Source: Acanthochromis polyacanthus | Lineage: Eukaryota; Chordata; Actinopteri; Pomacentridae | DNA length: 64,000 nucleotides | Assembly: GCF_021347895.1 (NCBI RefSeq) | Contig: NC_067117.1 | Location: forward strand, 30,882,067-30,946,066 | Reading direction: 5' to 3' | Part shown: positions 24,561-37,580 of the stretch, piece after piece | Layout of the letters: every line of letters starts with the position of its first letter | Position numbering within the stretch: position 1 is the first letter of the stretch | Translations under genes and position numbers: made by a program | The notes under the pieces: generated by a model | Told to the model about the DNA's origin: nothing | The model's database searches: none | What the model saw: the letters and a program-made list of their open reading frames with translations, nothing else

Positions 24561-26670
24561 ATCCATCATAACTAATGGACGAGCACAGTACGGTAAACCT
24601 GGAAAAGAAAGAAATCTAGAAAGCAGCCTACAGTAGCTGCAGGTTTTGGGGCCAGATAGGAGCTGATCAGGACCAATTTAAATCAGCTTGACATTTCTCT
24701 GCAAAAAAACATCATTTTCTGTGCATGAACTATGGAATGGTTTCTGATGTCGGGTTGTGGCTTCACAGTTGCTTCTTGTTAATTTGTCTTGCCACAATGC
24801 ACTTTTGGTGAGGTACAAGTGTCAAAACGGAGCAGATCAAGAGTGAATCTCAGCACCAGCCCAGACTTGACTGACATTTCTGCTGACTGTGTCCTTCAGG
24901 CAAATTGCAGATGCAGTATTCAGTGGCAGAGTTTTACTGTCAAAACTGACCTTAATTTGGAAACAAAAGCATTCACACCTGTTTAGCTTTTGCTTTCAAC
25001 AGTTCAGGATGACTAATATTCCCAAAAAAGCTAAATTTAGACTCAAAGATTGGCATTTAAAGATTTGTCAGCAGTTTTCAGGGCTTTTTTTTCCTGATAG
25101 AAATCTGTTCACAGTGAGGTCTGAATTATTCAGAAAACACAGGGCATGATTCTGAAAAGACACGTTGCTGCTGAGTTTTTCAAATGGAGTCTTGCACTGC
25201 TGTTACCACCCAAACGTATGAAAACTGGGCTGATGCTATCTGCATGGCAAGATGCTACAAGCGATCAGCATGAGTTAGCAGGCCCTTTTCTAATGCTACT
25301 AGCAGGACCAGTTTTTGCCCGGTTGCAATACAAATTTCCCCTCATTTGCTTGCAGTACAGGTTCACGGTTTTTGCAAATTCTCCTGGTATACAACACCAA
25401 CTGACCGACGCTGCTGCAGTTCATAAGTGTGGTTCTGAGGTGAAACTCAATGAACTGAGTGTCAACTTAGCCTCCAGTTAAAGCCCTGACTGGCTCCTTC
25501 AGGCGAAACAGGAGGATTTGTTCCACATCTGCTTGGAAATTCAAGACAGCAGGTCCTGCAGAAAGCTATTTTAGAGAGCACTTAGGAATAGATTGGCCCT
25601 ATGGTGGCAGTCAACCTATTTCCTCACAAAGGGGACGGCGGTAGGAAAGTACTGTTTTTTGAAAAGTTTCCGGGAACCTTTTTTTTTTCTTCCTGTGACT
25701 ACAGCATTTGGTCCAGATTCTCTGTCAGATTGCCATCCTTCCATTTAGCTTTACCATTTATTTCCAGAAATGGATCTTCGACGGGAAAAGAATGTGTGAT
25801 ATAGAGAAAGAGCAGAGAGAGAAAGAGAGGACGATTGCAGGTTTTCACACCGAAGATGATGACACTGCGAAAGACCCAAGTCAACCGTGTGTGTGTGTGT
25901 GTGTGTGTGATTGTGTGGATGTGTGTGTGTGTGTGGAAGAGTGTGTGCGTTTGTATCTTCCTGCCCATCCAGCCATGGGATGTCAGATACAGAAGAAGAT
26001 ATAGCTCTGCAGGGGGATGGCTGCTACCGTGTATGTGTGTTTGCGTGCGTGCTTGCATGTGTGTGCGTGCACGTGTGCTGTAGAATATTGCACTGCAGGG
26101 GACAATCCTAAACTTCAGTATCTATCATTAAATCCTCCTTGAGTCTCTACACACACACAAACACCCACATTCTCACACACACCGACACACACTCTCCTCC
26201 TTTTAAACTTTCATAGTCTATGCTGAAGGGTGCAAACTTTAGCCCTGAACTTGAAAACTTTGCAGGGGAAAGTTTTTTTTTCTTTAAATGCAGAATCTTG
26301 CTTCAAGTTTTATTTCATTTCTTCTTCTTCTTTTTGCAAGAACTCTACCAAAGCTTGAGATCATTTGTAAGATGGGTTATCATACATTCATGAAAATTAA
26401 GCAAAATAAACAAAAAAAATATCTCTTTTTCGTGCATACTAATTCTAAGCAGGTTTTCGCCAATTCTTGCTAAATCCTAAAAATGAGTGTGCACGGACGA
26501 CTTACGAGTTTCTGGTTAAGTGTGCTTTCTTTGTTCTAACAATACGGTGGCTCAGGGTGTTCAGAACTGCCTTTGACTGACGTTCTCATCTTTATATCAA
26601 AGCTGTTAATATTAAGAAATAAAGCAAAACGTGACCTAAAAAACTGCTTGAGGTCATTGCATATATAAAT
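24561..26670. other. No gene recognised; GT-rich and CA-rich patches
   Basis: I see no gene. Interrupted GT repeats lie at about 25888-25945 and 26033-26082, and a CA-rich patch at 26150-26192, so this region could form an imperfect GT/CA fold-back. Confidence 0.45.
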
Positions 26671-26920
26671 ATACTACAGTTTAAAAGTCACCCAGACAAT
26701 TTCATATTTTCCGTAAAGTCACACTTTTATTCATGTGCTAACATAACTGCACATAACTGGGTCAGCCTTTCAACACCATTAGCGAACACAATCTAGCATT
26801 AGAACACAGGAGTGGTGGATTTCAGATTCATTTAATGCTATCTTCATTGAAAAAAAATGCTTTTCTTTCAAAAATAAGGACATCTGTAAGCGACCCCAAT
26901 TTTTGAGCGGTAGTGTGTAT
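26671..26920. mobile_element. Tc1/mariner-type MITE, internally deleted copy
   Basis: It shares CACCCAGACAATTTCAT, CACACTTTTATTCATGTGCT and AACATAACTGCACA with the copy at 39415, and ends in AGCGGTAGTG. The middle block (TTGCTGGAAATGTTCCTCTG in the full copy) is missing. Confidence 0.75.
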
Positions 26921-28046
<1,126 letters not shown>

Positions 28047-28048
28047 TA

Positions 28049-29584
28049 CAGTGGCAAGAAGACATTTGTGAACCTTTTGGAATTTCTTGGTGTTTTTTTT
28101 CCCCCAGTAATTTGTCATAAAAGGTGATCTGATGTTTATTTAAGTGAAGGGTATGGACAAATATAATAACAACACAAACAATTCCGATCTTTCATGTCAA
28201 TTTTAAACACATTCATTCAACATTCAAAAGTAGTCCAAAAAGTAAGTGTACCCAAATGGTTGACTCTGTCCTTGGCAGCAATAACTTCATCCATGCACTT
28301 CCTGTTGCTGTGGATCAGACTTGCCCATCATTAAAAAGGAATTTTAGCCCATTCTTCCTGACAGAGCTGCTTTAGCTCTGTCATATTTTTTGAACATCTC
28401 ATGTGTATGGCTCTCTTCCCGTCATTCCACAGCATCTGTAGTGGGTTGAGGTCTGGGCTCTGACTGTGTCACTCCAAAAGGCCAGTTTTGTTTATCTGTA
28501 GCCATTCTGTTGTGAACTTGCTCCAGTGTTTTGGGTCATTGTCCTGTTGCATCACCCAACTCCTGCGGAGTTTCAGCTGACAAACATTCTCCCATTATCC
28601 AAATTTTTTTTTGGTACACTGGGGAAATCATCTTCCTGTCCACCGTACTTCACTGTTGGAATGATGTTTCCATGATGATATGCAGTGCCCTTTTTACGCC
28701 AGATGGATGGATGCCAGATGTAGTACTGTGTATCTTCTTTCCAAATAGCATCAGTCCACAAAACATTTTGTCAGTACCACTATGGAGAGGCAATGTGCTC
28801 TTACAGGATTCAGGCATGCGGCAATGTTTTTTTTTTTAGTAAGCAGTGGCTTCCGTCGTGGTGTCCTGCTATAGACACCCTCCTTGTTCAAGATTTTGCA
28901 CACTGTAATCTCATGAACACAAATGTTAGCCAGTTCCAATGATGTCTTCAAATCTTTGGCTGCCACTCGGGGTTGTTTCATCTCTTTGAAGAGTCTTTGT
29001 TGTGCATTTTGACTTGACACCCACTTCTTGGTAGAGTAGCCACGGTCAAAGTGTCTCCATTTGTAGACCGTTTGCTTAACTGTAGACTGGTGAATTCCTA
29101 AAGTCTTTGAATTCGCTTTGTAACCCTTTCCAGCTTTATGTAAATCAGCAATTCTTGACTGTGGACCCTCTGAAAGCTCTTTTTGGTGAGGCATGGCTCA
29201 CATAAGCGAATTATACTTGTGCAGAGCAAATTCAAACAGTGTTTTTTGGTTTTTATCCATCAAAGTAGCTCTGGTCCATACCTCCAAACTAATGTTCTGA
29301 ACAAGACTCCAGGTATACTAACACATGACTTCGATTAGCTTTTTTGAAGTCATTAAATCAAGGGTTCACATACTTTTTCCACTAGCACCATGAGGTTTTT
29401 ATGGTTGTTTTCAATAATGACATGACTAATTGGAATTTCTTTCATGTTATTATTTTAGGCACATTATATTTGTCAATACCCTTGACTTAGATGAAGATCA
29501 GGTCACATTTTAATTTGAAAATTTTACAAATTATTTCAGAAAACCATCAAATTCCAAATAGTTCGCATACTTTTTTTGTCACTG
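28049..29584 (-). mobile_element. Tc1-like transposon, full length but decayed
   Basis: The left end CAGTGGCAAGAAGACATTTG (after TA at 28047-28048) and the right end, read on the minus strand as CAGTGACAAAAAAAGTATGC, are inverted and similar. Similarity continues inward for more than 100 bp (both contain GACAAATATAAT). The right-hand TA has become CA. The element is about 1.54 kb, typical for Tc1, and carries a broken transposase on the minus strand. Confidence 0.88.
28375..29194 (-). pseudogene. Tc1-like transposase, broken
   Basis: The minus-strand start at 29194 gives an N-terminal helix-turn-helix region with LHKAGKGYKANSKTLGIHQS. It continues through a second DNA-binding segment (ITVCKILNKEGVYSRTPRR) to the start of the catalytic domain before frames break near 28820. 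The C-terminal part is still readable around 28540-28375, with QDNDPKHW, a stop, SQSPDLNPLQMLW and a following basic stretch. In the last motif the catalytic Glu of NPIE is replaced by Gln. Frameshifts, a stop and this change make it inactive. Intact Tc1 transposases are about 340 residues with a DD34E triad. Confidence 0.85.
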
Positions 29585-30164
29585 CATCAGGATAACTTAT
29601 GTGGATCATCACAACTTATCTAAATGATTTACAATATACAATTAACATGCATGCGACCTCTGTTCTAGAAAGATAAAGATAATGTAAGCAAAGATAATAA
29701 TATAAATACTAATAATAATAACTGTTTTTTTATATATACTACCTTTTAAAAACAGGCTGTACAAAGTACTTTACAGAAAGGGCAAAAAAGAAAAGAAGGA
29801 TGCTCTCTGGAAGACTACTGAACACAGCAGGCCGAAGAAATAGAGTTAACATTGATAAAAGATTTTCAAAATAAATCAATGCAACAACACCACATAAAAT
29901 AACAAAAGAAACAAAAAAGCCACATCCAAGTAAGAACAAAGAAAAAGCAAAATCAAAGGGAATAGAGGGTAAAACCAAAAAGACAAGGCTAGAAGTCATA
30001 ATAATAATAATGATAGCAATGGTACATATATAAAAAACATGTAAACAAGTAAATAAATAAAGGTAAAAATAATAAAATGAACAAATAAAATTATTGTTAT
30101 TATTTTTAATTCTGATAAAATGGACAACATCATACGAAAGCAAGCCCAAAAAAGTGTTCTAAAA
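29585..30164. other. AT-rich stretch, no gene
   Basis: The sequence is very A-rich with short AAT runs near 29990-30010. I see no gene. Confidence 0.45.
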
Positions 30165-30500
30165 AATGATTTCAGAGGAGATTCAGCAGCTTTATGTCCT
30201 CGGGCAGACTGTTCAAAAGCCGAGTGGTTCTGATTGCAAAAGCTTGGTCATCTTTAGATTTCAGTCTCGACTTTGTAAGAGTCAGAAGGGCAACACTAGA
30301 GGATTTAATGCTGCTAACAGGCTCAAATATAGACAGCATTTTTGTGAAATAACTAAATAATCAAACCCTGATGAGCTCTCAAAGTGATCAGTAAAATCTT
30401 TAAATCAATTCTAAAACCAGTAAGAAGCCGAGCTGTTGACTTCTGAACTACTTGGAGGCGAGACAAAGACTTTTGACTGATATGAGATGCCAGGCTTATC
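30165..30500. repeat. Fish dispersed repeat fragment
   Basis: Phrases such as TCAAAGTGATCAGTAAAATC, TTAAATCAATTCTAAAACCA and AAGAAGCCGAGCTGTTGACT match a widespread fish interspersed repeat of uncertain class. Related fragments occur at 55615-55830 and 58360-58440. Confidence 0.4.
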
Positions 30501-31675
30501 GATGAACCCCCTGTTTAAGGAAGACGGCAGTGCTATAGACTGTATTTCTACTTGGAAAAGCTATTTGCTGAGTTTTTCTGAGACAACAAGACAATGCAGA
30601 ATTGGGTGACTTGCTATTTGTTGACTGCAATTGCACTACAGATGCTATTTACACCCGGCTGAGATCTGATTCCATTAGTGAGTCAACAAAACAAGAAGTC
30701 TGACAAAACAAACTACAATGAATCGAGCTTTCATCACGCTTTTCTTATTCTCATAGAATAAAGTCAGTCCTAACTGCAACAAATGACAGGTCACAGCTGC
30801 TAACTGGGGGTTTTACAGTGACAAAGCAGCTCAATAGCACACAGGAATAAACTCGGATCCGGCTGTGGGTATAAAGACAACAGTAATATTTAAGTGAAAT
30901 CACAGTTTATTGGTCTTTTATGAGGCTTTTTAAAAATATAATGATGAATCACAGCAGCATTTCCTTTATAAAAACTAACTGTTTGGATGCAGCCACAGTG
31001 TAAACACAGCCTCTGTACAAACTGTCAGGAGTTCTACCTGCCTAACACAATCTACCCACACTGATCAAAGAACAAAACACTAATTAAATATTTATCACAA
31101 TGCTGGAGAAAGAAAGAGGGGCTGAACAGAGAGCCAGGCCCTGAAAACCGAATAATGAGAGAGGGAGACAGAATGAGGAAGAGACGGGGGATATAAATGT
31201 TGGAGAGGACTGGCAATGGAAATGCAAAGTTTCGGTTAGATTTGCCTTTTTAACAAATAAGACGAGGACAGAAAAGATGGGCTGAGAGTAAAGAGGAAAA
31301 GAGGGAGAACTAATGGTATGGGTGAAGGAGTAAAGGGGTAAATAGAGGGGATTCAATAAGGAATAAAAGGTGAGGTACCTAAAACAGAGATAAAGGAGAT
31401 TGGGCAAGGATGAGATGGGGGATGAGAGAGCTGAGACAGAAAGAGAAATGCACTCTACACCTGCTGCAGCAACAAGAGTACAGAATGCAGGACTCGTGAA
31501 ATAAGAGATCAAACCACAAATATCTGACAATGCAGATTTCTCTGTCCAGTTTGTCTTTCCATCTACACTAAACCAGCATTTGTCACAACTTCAGACAGAC
31601 CTTTTTGAATATAAGCAACACATATCCACTGCACGATCCTTTCCCACATGGAATGCTGCTTCAAAACTGGTAGCT
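30501..31675. other. No gene recognised
   Basis: There is a purine-rich patch at 31100-31480, which produces a Ser/Leu-rich minus-strand frame of no evident family. I see no gene. Confidence 0.45.
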
Positions 31676-31805
31676 CTAAATTGTCCATAGGTGTGAATGT
31701 GGGTGTGACTGTCTGTATATGTAGCTCTGCGATACACTGGTGACCTGTCCAGGGTGTCTCCTGTCTTTATACCGAATCAGCTGGGATAGACCCCAGCCCC
31801 GGCCC
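31676..31805 (+). mobile_element. V-SINE tail fragment
   Basis: It contains AATTGTCCATAGGTGTGAAT and GACCTGTCCAGGGTGTCTCC followed by CAGCTGGGATAGACC. The tRNA-like head and central core are absent. Confidence 0.75.
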
Positions 31806-32370
31806 TAAAGCAAAAGCCAAACAAACACTGTGAAGATGAAAATAAATGTAACTCCAAATTAGTCATTTTTAGCTCATTTCAAAATCGGACAGTTCTGCAA
31901 GATTTTCATTTGACATGCAGCTTTAGGCAAGGCCAAAGCGTTTATTAATTTTCAACAATCAGCAATGTGGTTTCAGGCAATCCAACAGATTTCTGGCATT
32001 TCAGAATTTTTGGTCAGAAACATTTTACACAAGTGGTTACAAGACGCAGCAAGTGACTGTAATACAGTCATGCATGTCAACTTGTGTTCGATGTGAAAAG
32101 CCACATTCCTGCCAGTCGTCAACACAAAACACAGAAAAAATTGTAGTGTGAGGTAGCACAACATACACAATATATTTTATCGATACAATTAATATTAAAA
32201 TGCACTTCAGTATGCACACAGCAAGTGTGTATCATCGATCATACTGTTGCAGTGTTGAGTGACTTATTCTGTCTATAGTTCAGCAGTATATTTATTCCTG
32301 CTACATGGCGGGCAATCAAACAGCAGATGCAAAAAAAAAGGGGGGGGGGGGGGGTTCTGCTAACACACAA
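31806..32370. other. No gene; poly-A/poly-G run
   Basis: I see no gene. A9 followed by G15 lies at 32331-32354, a tract where sequencing length may be unreliable. Confidence 0.45.
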
Positions 32371-32520
32371 AATGACTTGGCCTCTTTTTTTTTTTTTTTT
32401 TTTTTTTTGTCTGCATATCCGCTTACAAATGACACCAACCACCCATGATGTCATTACTAAAGCTTCATGCAATTTTTTTCTTATTTGTGAGTGTGACCAC
32501 CAAGAATGACTTGGCCTCTT
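32371..32520 (-). mobile_element. Small retroposed insertion with 16-bp target duplication
   Basis: AATGACTTGGCCTCTT occurs at 32371-32386 and again at 32505-32520. Between them are 118 bp that begin with a long T run (reaching 32408), which is a poly-A tail when read on the minus strand. Poly-A plus a 16-bp direct repeat is the signature of LINE-driven reverse transcription of an RNA. The inserted body, about 96 bp, does not match any RNA I recognise. Confidence 0.75.
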
Positions 32521-33110
32521 AAGAAACATCTTTTGTTGATACCAGGCTGCACTTTCAAGTACAGCTGGGCCATACAGGAGACAGGTTCATCACCACAATG
32601 ATGTTTAATTTCAGTTGATGCCAGTAGTTTTTAAATGTTTTGCAGAAGATCAGCAGGAAACTACTAATGAAAGCAAGTACAACCCAAAAGGTGCCTAGAG
32701 AGCAACTAGGCAACCAGGCTGCACCAAACTGAGGTAAATGCTGGCAAGGGCTGGCTTGGACTGGGTACCTCTGGATGGGGACTTCACACCAGGCATTGCG
32801 TGCACCTTGAATCAAGTCCATCGACCTCGTCAGGGATGCATTGCATAGGTGGAGGTGGTAAAGGTCATAGGGTCATGGGTATGCAAGTACAATCACACAT
32901 ACCTCCATGGTGTGTGCACAGATAGGGATGAAGGGAAGTGGCTGCAGACTAGCATGCCTTGGAAGACCTGCATGGACACAATCCAAGTAATGGGTTCTAT
33001 CATCAAGATAAGTTGGGCTGTTTATGAGCTAGGGAGGAGGCATGCTTGGGGTTTGCTCATGCAGCTAAAACTTCACATTTTCATGTGCTCTAATGGAAAA
33101 TCTGATGCAT
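32521..33110. other. No gene recognised
   Basis: I see no gene. The stretch reads like old repeat sequence but I could not assign a family. Confidence 0.4.
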
Positions 33111-33113
33111 TTA

Positions 33114-33477
33114 CACTAATGTTCAAAAGTTTGGGGTCACATAGAAATGCACTTGTTTTTGAAAGAAAGGCTGTTTTGTTCTACGAAGATAACATTAAAT
33201 TAATCAGTAATACAGCCTAGACATTGTTAATGTGGTAAATGACTATTCTAGCTGGAAACGGCTGATTTTTCATGGAATATCTCCATAGGGCTACAGAGGA
33301 ACATTTCCAGCAACCATCACTCCTGTGTTCTAATGCTACATTGTGTTCGCTAATGGTGTTGAAAGGCTCATTGATGATCAGAAAATTCTTGTGCAATTAT
33401 TTTAGTACATGATTAAAAATGTTAGTTTTCATGGGAAACATGGAATTACCTGGGTGACCCCAAACTTTTGAACAGTG
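33114..33477. mobile_element. Tc1/mariner-type MITE, complete copy
   Basis: The element lies between TA dinucleotides (33112-33113 and 33478-33479). The left end CACTAATGTTCAAAAGTTTG and the right end, on the minus strand, CACTGTTCAAAAGTTTGGGG are inverted. It has no coding capacity. The same family occurs at 26671, 39415 and 49294. Confidence 0.85.
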
Positions 33478-33479
33478 TA

Positions 33480-33795
33480 TGTGAAACTACACAAGATCCT
33501 ATTGAACAGCATTGTTGTTGCTATTGATACAGTATCTGTCCTTAGGTTAAATCACTGTCACTTTATCGTCCAGGCCTACAAGATTCAGTACAGTTTGCTA
33601 AAAAGATCAATGGCACATGTGCTCATCATTTCTAATTATGAAGGTCAAACCATCTGAAGCATACGTTAAAGATTACATATATTCAAACACTTGATGCGCA
33701 CACTACCCAGGATACCCCAAGCCTGTGCACACACACATACTAACACAGAATGAGCGGCTGTGTTGGGGCTGAGAGGTTTGCCCTGCCGGAGAGTT
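33480..33795. other. No gene recognised
   Basis: I see no gene in this interval. Confidence 0.4.
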
Positions 33796-34260
33796 CACAT
33801 CTAGTTCAGGTGATGTATCAGAGTAATTACGCAGACACGCATGCAGAGCTCATGTGATGCATCTGAGTGATTAGATCCACCACTGGGCCCAGAAGTGTAA
33901 CTCGTTTCCCCCCCCCCCCCCCTGTTCTTCCCCCACCAATATCCCTCCCTCACACACCAAGTTCGCATGAAGCGTCAGCGTAATTACTTCAAGCGCAGGT
34001 GGGAGTCCTGGGAAAACAAGACACACACATCCAAACAGAGGGAAGTTGGAGTTATTATATCTTTGATGTGCTCGAAATGTTTTCTCCGTCTTTCCTTCAC
34101 GCACACACAGTACACACAGTCAGCTCAAATATGGACATAATTACTCCTAGCTCTGCTCTCATTGGTCACAGGTGTTGCCTCCAAATGAGCGTAAATGAAA
34201 CCCATTAATCGTTGCTGGAGGCGAAGCCGAAAGAGAGTGATTAGCAACAACACAGTTGGC
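33796..34260. promoter_or_regulatory. Repeated TAATTAC-type units, possible regulatory block
   Basis: Degenerate units of about 30 bp recur at 33804-33834 (GTTCAGGTGATGTATCAGAG then TAATTACG), 33848-33877 (GCTCATGTGATGCATCTGAG then TGATTAG), 33961-33990 (GTTCGCATGAAGCGTCAGCG then TAATTACT) and more weakly at 34122-34146. Each ends in a homeodomain-like core. A C15 run splits the block at 33908. It may be an enhancer or a decayed minisatellite; there is no coding signal. Confidence 0.3.
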
Positions 34261-34822
34261 ACTCTGCAACAGAAAAAAAAAAAAATCACTGCAGGTAGGA
34301 GATGGATGGACGGATGGAAGACGGAGGGAGGGAGGAAAAGGTGTCCTGCATAAATTCTGACTTAGGCAGGGAAATGGACAGATAGAAATTGTTATAGATA
34401 TGTTGAAGGATGGATTGTAGTCGAATCTGGAAAAACAAGGTTATCCTTTAAGCAAATGGATGAACATATTACTCTGTGTGGTAATAAGCACTGATTTAAG
34501 AAAATTAAGCCCTCAGATGGATGTCAAAATTCCTTCAGGGATAATTCTGGTTGATTGTAAATTGGGCCTTGCTTTCAGTATTCTGTATTGGTACGATGAC
34601 TCACCATGTTATTTACTGTGAAACTGATGGGGTTTTTTCTCCGCCCTTTTACCTGAGCTGACTAATAAACTGCCATGACGGATTCCTTCACAACACAGTG
34701 CAGAGTATGCATACCTCCTTCATGGAGCCGACAAGTAATACGTAGTCCAAAGCAGACCTAAACATATGGATGCGAATACTGAAATGATCTATCTAAAACA
34801 TCAGGGTAGCAATGGGATAATA
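34261..34822. other. No gene recognised
   Basis: The interval starts with A13 and GGAT/GGAC-rich purine sequence. I see no gene. Confidence 0.4.
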
Positions 34823-36015
34823 CACTGCCTGTCAAAAAAAAAAAAAGTCACCACCTGAATTTAACTAAGGAAATAGGTAAGAGCCTTTTTTTGGATAACT
34901 ACTGCAGTGACGAATGTGTTTCAGCTGCAACAACTTATTTAACTCTAGCTGATGCAGTGAGGAGCTTCCCATTTCTCAAACCGTGTTGGAAGACATATCC
35001 TGTGGAGGTGGAAAGGATGTTAATCTGTTTCAGAAAGGTCAAATTATTGGCCTGCATCAAGCAAAGAAAACAACTAAGGAGATTTCTGAAACTACTGAAA
35101 TCAGCTTAAGAACCACTATTAAAACCTGGAAGGATAGTGGTGAACCATCATCTCCGAGGATCAAATGTAGTCAGAACAGACTTTTGGATGATCATGATTG
35201 GAGATCATTTCAACGTTTGGTGAAATCAACAGTAGAACTCACAGCTATGTTTAGTAGTGAAAGTAAAAGCATTTCCACAATGCAAGGGAAACTCCAGGGA
35301 TTGGGACTAAACAGCTGTGTAGCCTTAAGAAAACCACTGACCAGTGAGGCTGTTCAGGGAAAAAAAAAAGCTTCAGTTTGCTGTAAAGCATAAAGACTGG
35401 ATTCTGGATCAATGGAAGAAGGTTATGTCGTCTGACGAGTCCAGATTTACGCTGTTCCAAAGTGATGGGGGCATCAGGGTAAGAAGAGAGGCAGATGAAG
35501 TGATGAACTCATCATGTCTAGTTCCTACCAGCCTGTGGGAGTTTGTTTATGATCTGGGGTTGGTCAGGTTCAGCTACGTTATGTTCCCAAAAAATGAGGT
35601 CAGCTGACTACCTGAATTCACTGAATGACCAGGTCTTTACATCAGTGGAGTTTTTCTTTCCTGATAACATGGACATGTTCCAAGATGATGATGCCAGGAT
35701 TTACGGGGTTCACATTGTGAATGAGTGGATCAGGGAGTATGAGACTTCATTTTCACACACAAATTGGCCTCCACAGAGTCCAGACCTCAGCCCCATTGAG
35801 AATCTTTGGGATGTGCTGGAGAAGATTTTGCACAGTGGTTCGACTCTCCCATCATCAATACAAGATATTGGTAGAAAATTAATCCCACTCTGGACAGAAC
35901 TAAATGCTGTGACATTGCAGAAGCTTACTGAAACATGCCATACTCAAAGCTAAAGGCAGTCCAACAAAATATTAATGTGCAACTTTTTTTTTTTTTTTTT
36001 TTTGGACAGGCAGTG
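34823..36015 (+). mobile_element. Tc1-like transposon, decayed
   Basis: The left end CACTGCCTGTC followed by an A run sits after TA (34821-34822). The right end is a T run and GGACAGGCAGTG, followed by CA where TA is expected. The ends are short inverted repeats joined to poly-A/T. The element is 1.19 kb and carries a broken transposase on the plus strand. Confidence 0.88.
34983..35953 (+). pseudogene. Tc1/mariner transposase, broken (DD37E-like spacing)
   Basis: The coding content runs over at least three frames. An N-terminal region has LFQKGQIIGLHQAKKTTKEI and a second helix segment. The first catalytic motif is SSDESRFTLFQSDG near 35430. The second is [10 protein letters not shown] near 35683, and the third is [16 protein letters not shown] near 35785. 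There are 37 residues between the first Asp of QDDDA and the Glu of SPIE, more than the 34 of classical Tc1 transposases and fitting the DD37E group. Frameshifts near 35380 and 35600 break it. The final domain continues to the stop at 35953. Confidence 0.85.
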
Positions 36016-36239
36016 CATATGACACAACATGGAACTTTATCCAGCTGTTTTTTGTCCTGTCAATAAAATAACTAAATAAATACCTTTGCAATGTTATGCA
36101 GGGTTGTAAAAGATGCAAAAAGAAGCCATAAATCAATGGAAGAATTGCTGCAACACAGCATGTCCGTATATGTCAAATTCCTTTTTCTTCAAGACTGGAA
36201 GAACTCTTCATTAAGATCATCTCTTTACATATGCAAATG

Positions 36240-36345
36240 CGTGTGTGACTGGGTGAATGTGACGTATCTTGTAAAGCGCTTTGGGTACCTTGCAGGTATA
36301 GTGAAGCACTATATTAATACAGACCATTTACCATATTCATATCTC
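36240..36345 (+). repeat. Fish dispersed repeat 3' end
   Basis: GTGACTGGGTGAATGTGACG, TGTAAAGCGCTTTGGGTACC and ACTATATTAATACAGACCAT match a common fish repeat ending (AAAGCGCTTTGAGT...CTATATAAATACAG...). I cannot assign its class with certainty. Confidence 0.5.
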
Positions 36346-37479
36346 TTCACTTTCACATGCCACAGTGCTGCTTATTAAAGGCTAAATCCCGGCAAAGATG
36401 AGTCGGAGCAGCCGCTTTTTTTTTTTTTGTAGGAATTCAGTTGATCATTTATAACTGCTGTTTGTGATCTTGCACACTTGTGAATGCCAGATTTTTAGCA
36501 CTTTGCAGAAATGCGAGTTTTTGTTGCCAGTGTTCATTTGCACGTAGAGATGCCTGCAACATTATTCACTTAGCAAAAAGATGAAGCCACATTAAACCCT
36601 TGTTGTTACGCTTAATTGCCTTTTCAAACTCAGACGGCAAATAAACATTGATTTGTCACTAAATAAAGCACACTTGTGATATTTCATTGTGTAATTTTGT
36701 TACCTATCACGTTCACAAACTTGTCACTCTTTTGAATACACTGAACAATTCAGCACGTCTGTTGGCAGGGTGATTTGCCAAGTTGGACATATTTACTCTC
36801 TTGGTTTAGGTTTGAAACATCTTTTAGAGATGGGCTTTGTGGCATACATGCTTTCGCCCTGACTGTTGACTATAAGTGAAATAATGCCATACTTTCCTTT
36901 GTGTAACTTCTTTGTGGAAAAATCAGCAAACATTTGGCAAGAGACCTTGTTTTTGTGGCCATACCTCTCATTTTTGTCACAGTAAAAGCTGTAGTGTGCT
37001 TATGAGAGAGTAAAAGAGCTGTTGGCACACCTCAGACGCCTGCGGGGAGTGGAAGTAGACCGATGCACATTCACACCGTTTTGTCGTCGCACAGCAAGGC
37101 AACTCACAGGATATACAGCTTCTAAACATTCTATTAAAGCACTGTCATTCTTTAAGTGTTGGTGCTTACCAAATGGGGAGTGGTATAGTTTTAAATGGTG
37201 CTGTACTGTGATACTTTTCCGTTGTTGGCATACTGTGCAACACAAGCCCAGGGTTGAGGCCAAGTTGTGGCCTCCAGGTCTCCCGTGTTGCTTTTAAATG
37301 AACTCATCATGGATATTCATGTTTCATTGGTGTGTAAATGAAACTGATATTAAATTTCCTATGGACCTGTGGTCATCAATCAGCCCACTAACTGTACCGA
37401 GAAGGGAAACAGGCTGCTCGAATTACACTGGAGCAGTTTAAAGCAACATGGCCTGAACTGGAACATTCATTTCTCCATA
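36346..37479. other. No gene recognised
   Basis: I see no gene or element boundary. A T13 run lies near 36417. Confidence 0.45.
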
Positions 37480-37580
37480 TCCCAAGCCCCTCTTAAAGAT
37501 AGGAATTTAATTATGAGTAATACATGTGCTGGTATGACAATAAAGAAGCTTGAATCCTTGAATCCTCGACAGAGGCGTGC
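37480..37580 (+). repeat. LINE-like 3' tail
   Basis: TATGACAATAAAGAAGCTTG followed by the tandem AATCCTTGAATCC resembles CR1/L2/Rex1-type LINE tails, which end in short tandem repeats. No coding part is left upstream. Confidence 0.4.
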
